Positions 50,964 through 63,400 of a stretch of 64,000 nt of DNA are shown one piece after another. Numbering within the stretch: the first letter of the stretch is position 1; every line of letters begins with the position of its first letter. The translations under genes and the position numbers were made by a program. Origin of the DNA: Cladorhizidae sp. MBARI D1340-BT2 (taxonomy: Eukaryota > Porifera > Demospongiae > Poecilosclerida > Cladorhizidae); NCBI GenBank assembly GCA_028752905.1, contig JAQNBH010000021.1, positions 1,086,501-1,150,500 on the forward strand, read 5' to 3'. The notes below the pieces were generated by a model. The model saw only the letters and a program-made list of their open reading frames with translations, was not told where the DNA came from and searched no databases.

Positions 50964-52195
50964 TTCTCCACACTTCACTGAATAGAGTTGATATATAGCT
51001 CTAAAGGTAGGCCTCTCTCTGTTCTCTCTCTTGATACCAAACATCCGTATATTCTGCATACATAGAATCACAAGATAGGTTTCTCTATGTGTTCTCTATC
51101 TTGATGCTAAACAGGTTAGCTTCATAGATTCTCCACACTTCACTGTATAAACTTGATATATAGCTATTAAGATAGGTCTCTCCCTGTGCTCTCTGTTGAT
51201 ATCAAACATCCATAATATTCTGCACACTTCACTGTAATGGACTTGATATGATTCGAATGATAGGTTTCATTATGTGTTCTCTATCTTGATATTTGCCCTA
51301 ATTTGGTCTATAATATGTTTCTCATTTTTTCCCAAAAAATCTTGTTATTTTGCCGTAAAGCTCATAACTTTTCTACACTTTACCCCAAAAAGATAATTTT
51401 TATATCATCGGATAGCCCTTCTAATTATCTGTCTTTTGTACGTGCCAAAATATTGAGTACTCTAAGTATTAGCAAGTTATGGTGATTTGAAGTGGTAAGG
51501 TTTGCGATCTTTCCTGGCGTTTTCCAGTTGCCAAAGCGGTGGCCTGCCAGTGAAAAACCACTACATTTATTGATAATCTGTTGACATGTTGCAGATAAGG
51601 GCCTTCTCTATCAGTTGACAAAATCTGGGACTTTGGTCTTGTTAATTAGGGCAGTTATGAATTGTACTCTTACTTGATGCTAAACATGTTAGCTTCGTAG
51701 ATTATCCACACTTCACTGAATAGACTTGATGTATAGCTATTAAGATAGGACTCTCTAAGTGCTCTCTCTTGATACCAAACATCCATATATTCTGCACACT
51801 TCACTGTAATGGACTTGCAAGATAGGTATCTCTCAGTGTTCTCTATCTTGAGCTAAATATGTTAGCTTCATAGATTCTCCACACTTCACTGAATAGAGTT
51901 GATATATAGCTCTAAAGGTAGGCCTCTCTCTGTTCTCTCTCTTGATACCAAACATCCGTATATTCTGCATACATAGAATCACAAGATAGGTTTCTCTATG
52001 TGTTCTCTATCTTGATGCTAAACAGGTTAGCTTCATAGATTCTCCACACTTCACTGTATAAACTTGATATATAGCTATTAAGATAGGTCTCTCCCTGTGC
52101 TCTCTGTTGATATCAAACATCCATAATATTCTGCACACTTCACTGTAATGGACTTGATATGATTCGAATGATAGGTTTCATTATGTGTTCTCTAT

Positions 52196-52583
52196 CTTGA
52201 TATTTGCCCTAATTTGGTCTATAATATGTTTCTCATTTTTCCCCCAAAAATCTTGCTTTTTTGCCGTAAAGCTCATAACTTTTCTACACTTTATCCAAAA
52301 AAGATAATTTTTATATTACTGAATAGCCCTTCTAATTATCTGTCTTTTGTACGTGCCAAAATTTTGTGTACTCTAAGTATTAGCAAGTTATGGTGATTTG
52401 AAGTGGTAAGGTTTGCGATCTTTCCTGGCGTTTTCCAGTTGCCAAAGCGGTGGCCTGCCAGTGAAAAACCACTACATTTATTGATAATCTGTTGACATGT
52501 TGCAGATAAGGACCTTCTCTATCAGTTGACAAAATCTGGCACTTTGGTCTTGTTAATTAGGGCAGTTATGAATTGTAATCTTA
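52196..52583. repeat. Y-type core (second HOR copy, monomer 1)
   Basis: Exact positional equivalent of 39452-39839 at +12,744 bp, including the T5C5A5 tract and the preceding AAATATG variant. Confidence 0.85.
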
Positions 52584-54015
52584 CTTGATGCTAAACATGT
52601 TAGCTTCGTAGATTATCCACACCACTGAATAGACTTGATGTATAGCTATTAAGATAGGACTCTCTAAGTGCTCTCTCTTGATACCAAACATCCATATATT
52701 CTGCACACTTCACTGTAATGGACTTGCAAGATAGGTATCTCTCAGTGTTCTCTATCTTGAGCTAAACATGTTAGCTTCATAGATTCTCCACACTTCACTG
52801 AATAGAGTTGATATATAGCTCTAAAGGTAGGCCTCTCTCCGTTCTCTCTCTTGATACCAAACATCCGTATATTCTGCATACATAGAATCACAAGATAGGT
52901 TTCTCTATGTGTTCTCTATCTTGATGCTAAACAGGTTAGCTTCATAGATTCTCCACACTTCACTGTATAAACTTGATATATAGCTATTAAGATAGGTCTC
53001 TCCCTGTGCTCTCTGTTGATATCAAACATCCATAATATTCTGCACACTTCACTGTAATGGACTTGATATGATTCGAATGATAGGTTTCATTATGTGTTCT
53101 CTATCTTGATATTTGCCCTAATTTGGTCTATAATATGTTTCTCATTTTTTCCCAAAAAATCTTGTTATTTTGCCGTAAAGCTCATAACTTTTCTACACTT
53201 TACCCCAAAAAGATAATTTTTATATCATCGGATAGCCCTTCTAATTATCTGTCTTTTGTACGTGCCAAAATATTGAGTACTCTAAGTATTAGCAAGTTAT
53301 GGTGATTTGAAGTGGTAAGGTTTGCGATCTTTCCTGGCGTTTTCCAGTTGCCAAAGCGGTGGCCTGCCAGTGAAAAACCACTACATTTATTGATAATCTG
53401 TTGACATGTTGCAGATAAGGGCCTTCTCTATCAGTTGACAAAATCTGGGACTTTGGTCTTGTTAATTAGGGCAGTTATGAATTGTACTCTTACTTGATGC
53501 TAAACATGTTAGCTTCGTAGATTATCCACACTTCACTGAATAGACTTGATGTATAGCTATTAAGATAGGACTCTCTAAGTGCTCTCTCTTGATACCAAAC
53601 ATCCATATATTCTGCACACTTCACTGTAATGGACTTGCAAGATAGGTATCTCTCAGTGTTCTCTATCTTGAGCTAAACATGTTAGCTTCATAGATTCTCC
53701 ACACTTCACTGAATAGAGTTGATATATAGCTCTAAAGGTAGGCCTCTCTCTGTTCTCTCTCTTGATACCAAACATCCGTATATTCTGCATACATAGAATC
53801 ACAAGATAGGTTTCTCTATGTGTTCTCTATCTTGATGCTAAACAGGTTAGCTTCATAGATTCTCCACACTTCACTGTATAAACTTGATATATAGCTATTA
53901 AGATAGGTCTCTCCCTGTGCTCTCTGTTGATATCAAACATCCATAATATTCTGCACACTTCACTGTAATGGACTTGATATGATTCGAATGATAGGTTTCA
54001 TTATGTGTTCTCTAT

Positions 54016-54403
54016 CTTGATATTTGCCCTAATTTGGTCTATAATATGTTTCTCATTTTTTCCCCAAAAATCTTGCTTTTTTGCCGTAAAGCTCATAACT
54101 TTTCTACACTTTATCTAAAAAAGATAATTTTTATATCACCGAATAGCCCTTCTAATTATCTGTCTTTTGTACGTGCCAAAATTTTGTGTACTCTAAGTAT
54201 TAGCAAGTTATGGTGATTTGAAGTGGTAAGGTTTGCGATCTTTCCTGGCGTTTTCCAGTTGCCAAAGCGGTGGCCTGCCAGTGAAAAACCACTACATTTA
54301 TTGATAATCTGTTGACATGTTGCAGATAAGGACCTTCTCTATCAGTTGACAAAATCTGGCACTTTGGTCTTGTTAATTAGGGCAGTTATGAATTGTAATC
54401 TTA
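54016..54403. repeat. Y-type core, CACCGAATA subtype (second HOR copy, monomer 3)
   Basis: Exact positional equivalent of 41272-41659 at +12,744 bp, with TTATCTAAAAAAG and ATCACCGAATA. Confidence 0.85.
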
Positions 54404-57400
54404 CTTGATGCTAAACATGTTAGCTTCGTAGATTATCCACACCACTGAATAGACTTGATGTATAGCTATTAAGATAGGACTCTCTAAGTGCTCTCTCTTG
54501 ATACCAAACATCCATATATTCTGCACACTTCACTGTAATGGACTTGCAAGATAGGTATCTCTCAGTGTTCTCTATCTTGAGCTAAACATGTTAGCTTCAT
54601 AGATTCTCCACACTTCACTGAATAGAGTTGATATATAGCTCTAAAGGTAGGCCTCTCTCTGTTCTCTCTCTTGATACCAAACATCCGTATATTCTGCATA
54701 CATAGAATCACAAGATAGGTTTCTCTATGTGTTCTCTATCTTGATGCTAAACAGGTTAGCTTCATAGATTCTCCACACTTCACTGTATAAACTTGATATA
54801 TAGCTATTAAGATAGGTCTCTCCCTGTGCTCTCTGTTGATATCAAACATCCATAATATTCTGCATACTTCACTGTAATGGACTTGATATGATTCGAATGA
54901 TAGGTTTCATTATGTGTTCTCTATCTTGATATTTGCCCTAATTTGGTCTATATGTTTCTCATTTTTCCCCAAAAAATCTTGTTATTTTGCCGTAAAGCTC
55001 ATAACTTTTCTACACTTTACCCCAAAAAGATAATTTTTATATCATCGGATAGCCCTTCTAATTATCTGTCTTTTGTACGTGCCAAAATATTGAGTACTCT
55101 AAGTATTAGCAAGTTATGATGATTTGAAGTGGTAAGGTTTGCGATCTTTCCTGGCGTTTTCCAGTTGCCAAAGCGGTGGCCTGCCAGTGAAAAACCACTA
55201 CATTTATTGATAATCTGTTGACATGTTGCAGATAAGGGCCTTCTCTATCAGTTGACAAAATCTGGGACTTTGGTCTTGTTAATTAGGGCAGTTATGAATT
55301 GTAATCTTACTTGATGCTAAACATGTTAGCTTCGTAGATTATCCACACTTCACTGAATAGACTTGATGTATAGCTATTAAGATAGGACTCTCTAACTGCT
55401 CTCTCTTGATACCAAACATCCATATTATATTCTGCACACTTCACTGTAATGGACTTGCAAGATAGGTATCTCTCAGTGTTCTCTATCTTGAGCTAAACAT
55501 GTTAGCTTCATAGATTCTCCACACTTCACTGAATAGACTTGATATATAGCTCTAAAGGTAGGCCTCTCTCTGTTCTCTCTCTTGATACCATACGTCCGTA
55601 TATTCTGCATACATAGAATCACAAGATAGGATTCTCTATGTGTTCTCTATCTTGATGCTAAACAGGTTAGCTTCATAGATTCTCCACACTTCACTGTATA
55701 AACTTGATATATAGCTATTAAGATAGGTCTCTCCCTGTGCTCTCTGTTGATATCAAACATCCATAATATTCTGCATACTTCACTGTAATGGACTTGATAT
55801 GATTCGAATGATAGGTTTCATTATGTGTTCTCTATCTTGATATTTGCCATAATTTGGTCTATATGTTTCTCATTTTTCCCCAAAAAATCTTGTTATTTTG
55901 CCGTAAAGCTCATAACTTTTCTACACTTTACCCCAAAAAGATAATTTTTATATCATCGGATAGCCCTTCTAATTATCTGTCTTTTGTACGTGCCAAAATA
56001 TTGAGTACTCTAAGTATTAGCAAGTTATGGTGATTTGAAGTGGTAAGGTTTGCGATCTTTCCTGGCGTTTTCCAGTTGCCAAAGCGGTGGCCTGCCAGTG
56101 AAAAACCACTACATTTATTGATAATCTGTTGACATGTTGCAGATAAGGGCCTTCTCTATCAGTTGACAAAATCTGGGACTTTGGTCTTGTTAATTAGGGC
56201 AGTTATGAATTGTACTCTTACTTGATGCTAAACATGTTAGCTTCGTAGATTATCCACACTTCACTGAATAGACTTGATGTATAGCTATTAAGATAGGACT
56301 CTCTAAGTGCTCTCTCTTGATACCAAACATCCATATATTCTGCACACTTCACTGTAATGGACTTGCAAGATAGGTATCTCTCAGTGTTCTCTATCTTGAG
56401 CTAAACATGTTAGCTTCATAGATTCTCCACACTTCACTGAATAGAGTTGATATATAGCTCTAAAGGTAGGCCTCTCTCTGTTCTCTCTCTTGATACCAAA
56501 CATCCGTATATTCTGCATACATAGAATCACAAGATAGGTTTCTCTATGTGTTCTCTATCTTGATGCTAAACAGGTTAGCTTCATAGATTCTCCACACTTC
56601 ACTGTATAAACTTGATATATAGCTATTAAGATAGGTCTCTCCCTGTGCTCTCTGTTGATATCAAACATCCATAATATTCTGCACACTTCACTGTAATGGA
56701 CTTGATATGATTCGAATGATAGGTTTCATTATGTGTTCTCTATCTTGATATTTGCCCTAATTTGGTCTATAATATGTTTCTCATTTTTTCCCAAAAAATC
56801 TTGTTATTTTGCCGTAAAGCTCATAACTTTTCTACACTTTACCCCAAAAAGATAATTTTTATATCATCGGATAGCCCTTCTAATTATCTGTCTTTTGTAC
56901 GTGCCAAAATATTGAGTACTCTAAGTATTAGCAAGTTATGGTGATTTGAAGTGGTAAGGTTTGCGATCTTTCCTGGCGTTTTCCAGTTGCCAAAGCGGTG
57001 GCCTGCCAGTGAAAAACCACTACATTTATTGATAATCTGTTGACATGTTGCAGATAAGGGCCTTCTCTATCAGTTGACAAAATCTGGGACTTTGGTCTTG
57101 TTAATTAGGGCAGTTATGAATTGTACTCTTACTTGATGCTAAACATGTTAGCTTCGTAGATTATCCACACTTCACTGAATAGACTTGATGTATAGCTATT
57201 AAGATAGGACTCTCTAAGTGCTCTCTCTTGATACCAAACATCCATATATTCTGCACACTTCACTGTAATGGACTTGCAAGATAGGTATCTCTCAGTGTTC
57301 TCTATCTTGAGCTAAACATGTTAGCTTCATAGATTCTCCACACTTCACTGAATAGAGTTGATATATAGCTCTAAAGGTAGGCCTCTCTCTGTTCTCTCTC

Positions 57401-60400
57401 TTGATACCAAACATCCGTATATTCTGCATACATAGAATCACAAGATAGGTTTCTCTATGTGTTCTCTATCTTGATGCTAAACAGGTTAGCTTCATAGATT
57501 CTCCACACTTCACTGTATAAACTTGATATATAGCTATTAAGATAGGTCTCTCCCTGTGCTCTCTGTTGATATCAAACATCCATAATATTCTGCAGACTTC
57601 ACTGTAATGGACTTGATATGATTCGAATGATAGGTTTCATTATGTGTTCTCTATCTTGATATTTGCCCTAATTTGGTCTATAATATGTTTCTCATTTTTT
57701 CCCAAAAAATCTTGTTATTTTGCCGTAAAGCTCATAACTTTTCTACACTTTACCCCAAAAAGATAATTTTTATATCATCGGATAGCCCTTCTAATTATCT
57801 GTCTTTTGTACGTGCCAAAATATTGAGTACTCTAAGTATTAGCAAGTTATGGTGATTTGAAGTGGTAAGGTTTGCGATCTTTCCTGGCGTTTTCCAGTTG
57901 CCAAAGCGGTGGCCTGCCAGTGAAAAACCACTACATTTATTGATAATCTGTTGACATGTTGCAGATAAGGGCCTTCTCTATCAGTTGACAAAATCTGGGA
58001 CTTTGGTCTTGTTAATTAGGGCAGTTATGAATTGTACTCTTACTTGATGCTAAACATGTTAGCTTCGTAGATTATCCACACTTCACTGAATAGACTTGAT
58101 GTATAGCTATTAAGATAGGACTCTCTAAGTGCTCTCTCTTGATACCAAACATCCATATATTCTGCACACTTCACTGTAATGGACTTGCAAGATAGGTATC
58201 TCTCAGTGTTCTCTATCTTGAGCTAAACATGTTAGCTTCATAGATTCTCCACACTTCACTGAATAGACTTGATATATAGCTCTAAAGGTAGGCCTCTCTC
58301 TGTTCTCTCTCTTGATACCATACGTCCGTATATTCTGCATACATAGAATCACAAGATAGGTTTCTCTATGTGTTCTCTATCTTGATGCTAAACAGGTTAG
58401 CTTCATAGATTCTCCACACTTCACTGTATAAACTTGATATATAGCTATTAAGATAGGTCTCTCCCTGTGCTCTCTGTTGATATCAAACATCCATAATATT
58501 CTGCACACTTCACTGTAATGGACTTGATATGATTCGAATGATAGGTTTCATTATGTGTTCTCTATCTTGATATTTGCCCTAATTTGGTCTATAATATGTT
58601 TCTCATTTTTTCCCAAAAAATCTTGTTATTTTGCCGTAAAGCTCATAACTTTTCTACACTTTACCCCAAAAAGATAATTTTTATATCATCGGATAGCCCT
58701 TCTAATTATCTGTCTTTTGTACGTGCCAAAATATTGAGTACTCTAAGTATTAGCAAGTTATGGTGATTTGAAGTGGTAAGGTTTGCGATCTTTCCTGGCG
58801 TTTTCCAGTTGCCAAAGCGGTGGCCTGCCAGTGAAAAACCACTACATTTATTGATAATCTGTTGACATGTTGCAGATAAGGGCCTTCTCTATCAGTTGAC
58901 AAAATCTGGGACTTTGGTCTTGTTAATTAGGGCAGTTATGAATTGTACTCTTACTTGATGCTAAACATGTTAGCTTCGTAGATTATCCACACTTCACTGA
59001 ATAGACTTGATGTATAGCTATTAAGATAGGACTCTCTAAGTGCTCTCTCTTGATACCAAACATCCATATATTCTGCACACTTCACTGTAATGGACTTGCA
59101 AGATAGGTATCTCTCAGTGTTCTCTATCTTGAGCTAAACATGTTAGCTTCATAGATTCTCCACACTTCACTGAATAGAGTTGATATATAGCTCTAAAGGT
59201 AGGCCTCTCTCTGTTCTCTCTCTTGATACCAAACATCCGTATATTCTGCATACATAGAATCACAAGATAGGTTTCTCTATGTGTTCTCTATCTTGATGCT
59301 AAACAGGTTAGCTTCATAGATTCTCCACACTTCACTGTATAAACTTGATATATAGCTATTAAGATAGGTCTCTCCCTGTGCTCTCTGTTGATATCAAACA
59401 TCCATAATATTCTGCACACTTCACTGTAATGGACTTGATATGATTCGAATGATAGGTTTCATTATGTGTTCTCTATCTTGATATTTGCCCTAATTTGGTC
59501 TATAATATGTTTCTCATTTTTTCCCAAAAAATCTTGTTATTTTGCCGTAAAGCTCATAACTTTTCTACACTTTACCCCAAAAAGATAATTTTTATATCAT
59601 CGGATAGCCCTTCTAATTATCTGTCTTTTGTACGTGCCAAAATATTGAGTACTCTAAGTATTAGCAAGTTATGGTGATTTGAAGTGGTAAGGTTTGCGAT
59701 CTTTCCTGGCGTTTTCCAGTTGCCAAAGCGGTGGCCTGCCAGTGAAAAACCACTACATTTATTGATAATCTGTTGACATGTTGCAGATAAGGGCCTTCTC
59801 TATCAGTTGACAAAATCTGGGACTTTGGTCTTGTTAATTAGGGCAGTTATGAATTGTACTCTTACTTGATGCTAAACATGTTAGCTTCGTAGATTATCCA
59901 CACTTCACTGAATAGACTTGATGTATAGCTATTAAGATAGGACTCTCTAAGTGCTCTCTCTTGATACCAAACATCCATATATTCTGCACACTTCACTGTA
60001 ATGGACTTGCAAGATAGGTATCTCTCAGTGTTCTCTATCTTGAGCTAAACATGTTAGCTTCATAGATTCTCCACACTTCACTGAATAGACTTGATATATA
60101 GCTCTAAAGGTAGGCCTCTCTCTGTTCTCTCTCTTGATACCATACGTCCGTATATTCTGCATACATAGAATCACAAGATAGGTTTCTCTATGTGTTCTCT
60201 ATCTTGATGCTAAACAGGTTAGCTTCATAGATTCTCCACACTTCACTGTATAAACTTGATATATAGCTATTAAGATAGGTCTCTCCCTGTGCTCTCTGTT
60301 GATATCAAACATCCATAATATTCTGCATACTTCACTGTAATGGACTTGATATGATTCGAATGATAGGTTTCATTATGTGTTCTCTATCTTGATATTTGCC

Positions 60401-63400
60401 ATAATTTGGTCTATATGTTTCTCATTTTTCCCCAAAAAATCTTGTTATTTTGCCGTAAAGCTCATAACTTTTCTACACTTTACCCCAAAAAGATAATTTT
60501 TATATCATCGGATAGCCCTTCTAATTATCTGTCTTTTGTACGTGCCAAAATATTGAGTACTCTAAGTATTAGCAAGTTATGATGATTTGAAGTGGTAAGG
60601 TTTGCGATCTTTCCTGGCGTTTTCCAGTTGCCAAAGCGGTGGCCTGCCAGTGAAAAACCACTACATTTATTGATAATCTGTTGACATGTTGCAGATAAGG
60701 GCCTTCTCTATCAGTTGACAAAATCTGGGACTTTGGTCTTGTTAATTAGGGCAGTTATGAATTGTAATCTTACTTGATGCTAAACATGTTAGCTTCGTAG
60801 ATTATCCACACTTCACTGAATAGACTTGATGTATAGCTATTAAGATAGGACTCTCTAACTGCTCTCTCTTGATACCAAACATCCATATTATATTCTGCAC
60901 ACTTCACTGTAATGGACTTGCAAGATAGGTATCTCTCAGTGTTCTCTATCTTGAGCTAAACATGTTAGCTTCATAGATTCTCCACACTTCACTGAATAGA
61001 CTTGATATATAGCTCTAAAGGTAGGCCTCTCTCTGTTCTCTCTCTTGATACCATACGTCCGTATATTCTGCATACATAGAATCACAAGATAGGTTTCTCT
61101 ATGTGTTCTCTATCTTGATGCTAAACAGGTTAGCTTCATAGATTCTCCACACTTCACTGTATAAACTTGATATATAGCTATTAAGATAGGTCTCTCCCTG
61201 TGCTCTCTGTTGATATCAAACATCCATAATATTCTGCATACTTCACTGTAATGGACTTGATATGATTCGAATGATAGGTTTCATTATGTGTTCTCTATCT
61301 TGATATTTGCCATAATTTGGTCTATATGTTTCTCATTTTTCCCCAAAAAATCTTGTTATTTTGCCGTAAAGCTCATAACTTTTCTACACTTTACCCCAAA
61401 AAGATAATTTTTATATCATCGGATAGCCCTTCTAATTATCTGTCTTTTGTACGTGCCAAAATATTGAGTACTCTAAGTATTAGCAAGTTATGGTGATTTG
61501 AAGTGGTAAGGTTTGCGATCTTTCCTGGCGTTTTCCAGTTGCCAAAGCGGTGGCCTGCCAGTGAAAAACCACTACATTTATTGATAATCTGTTGACATGT
61601 TGCAGATAAGGGCCTTCTCTATCAGTTGACAAAATCTGGGACTTTGGTCTTGTTAATTAGGGCAGTTATGAATTGTACTCTTACTTGATGCTAAACATGT
61701 TAGCTTCGTAGATTATCCACACTTCACTGAATAGACTTGATGTATAGCTATTAAGATAGGACTCTCTAAGTGCTCTCTCTTGATACCAAACATCCATATA
61801 TTCTGCACACTTCACTGTAATGGACTTGCAAGATAGGTATCTCTCAGTGTTCTCTATCTTGAGCTAAACATGTTAGCTTCATAGATTCTCCACACTTCAC
61901 TGAATAGAGTTGATATATAGCTCTAAAGGTAGGCCTCTCTCTGTTCTCTCTCTTGATACCAAACATCCGTATATTCTGCATACATAGAATCACAAGATAG
62001 GTTTCTCTATGTGTTCTCTATCTTGATGCTAAACAGGTTAGCTTCATAGATTCTCCACACTTCACTGTATAAACTTGATATATAGCTATTAAGATAGGTC
62101 TCTCCCTGTGCTCTCTGTTGATATCAAACATCCATAATATTCTGCACACTTCACTGTAATGGACTTGATATGATTCGAATGATAGGTTTCATTATGTGTT
62201 CTCTATCTTGATATTTGCCCTAATTTGGTCTATAATATGTTTCTAATTTTTTCCCAAAAAATCTTGTTATTTTGCCGTAAAGCTCATAACTTTTCTACAC
62301 TTTACCCCAAAAAGATAATTTTTATATCATCGGATAGCCCTTCTAATTATCTGTCTTTTGTACGTGCCAAAATATTGAGTACTCTAAGTATTAGCAAGTT
62401 ATGGTGATTTGAAGTGGTAAGGTTTGCGATCTTTCCTGGCGTTTTCCAGTTGCCAAAGCGGTGGCCTGCCAGTGAAAAACCACTACATTTATTGATAATC
62501 TGTTGACATGTTGCAGATAAGGGCCTTCTCTATCAGTTGACAAAATCTGGGACTTTGGTCTTGTTAATTAGGGCAGTTATGAATTGTACTCTTACTTGAT
62601 GCTAAACATGTTAGCTTCGTAGATTATCCACACTTCACTGAATAGACTTGATGTATAGCTATTAAGATAGGACTCTCTAAGTGCTCTCTCTTGATACCAA
62701 ACATCCATATATTCTGCACACTTCACTGTAATGGACTTGCAAGATAGGTATCTCTCAGTGTTCTCTATCTTGAGCTAAACATGTTAGCTTCATAGATTCT
62801 CCACACTTCACTGAATAGAGTTGATATATAGCTCTAAAGGTAGGCCTCTCTCTGTTCTCTCTCTTGATACCAAACATCCGTATATTCTGCATACATAGAA
62901 TCACAAGATAGGTTTCTCTATGTGTTCTCTATCTTGATGCTAAACAGGTTAGCTTCATAGATTCTCCACACTTCACTGTATAAACTTGATATATAGCTAT
63001 TAAGATAGGTCTCTCCCTGTGCTCTCTGTTGATATCAAACATCCATAATATTCTGCACACTTCACTGTAATGGACTTGATATGATTCGAATGATAGGTTT
63101 CATTATGTGTTCTCTATCTTGATATTTGCCCTAATTTGGTCTATAATATGTTTCTCATTTTTTCCCAAAAAATCTTGTTATTTTGCCGTAAAGCTCATAA
63201 CTTTTCTACACTTTACCCCCAAAAGATAATTTTTATATCATCGGATAGCCCTTCTAATTATCTGTCTTTTGTACGTGCCAAAATATTGAGTACTCTAAGT
63301 ATTAGCAAGTTATGGTGATTTGAAGTGGTAAGGTTTGCGATCTTTCCTGGCGTTTTCCAGTTGCCAAAGCGGTGGCCTGCCAGTGAAAAACCACTACATT

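Larger units (their letters stand above)
38929..51672. repeat. 14-monomer HOR (12,744 bp), complete copy
   Basis: Fourteen monomers start at 38929, 39840, 40749, 41660, 42566, 43477, 44388, 45299, 46210, 47121, 48029, 48940, 49851 and 50762. Core order is Y, X, Y, short, short (GCCATAATT), X, X, X, X, short (GCCATAATT), short (GCCATAATT), X, X, X. Rare private variants reappear exactly 12,744 bp downstream: AAATATG at 39111/51855, TAACTGCT near 42650/55394 and 48113/60857, ATAGGATTC near 42882/55626, TGCAGAC near 44848/57592, TTCTAATTTTTT near 49498/62242, and ACCCCCAAAAG near 50471/63215. The match to the downstream copy extends left to about 37,733; the monomer start was chosen only for phase. 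Confidence 0.95.

Noticed and set aside
15800..63318. A 60-codon frame, beginning TTGGTCTATAATATG, in most X and Y monomers.
   Set aside because: It starts on TTG. It is created by the 3-bp AAT insertion, is lost when the T-C-A tract changes length (near 16733) or the insertion is absent, and its substitutions show no visible bias to synonymous sites. It is a by-product of the repeat.
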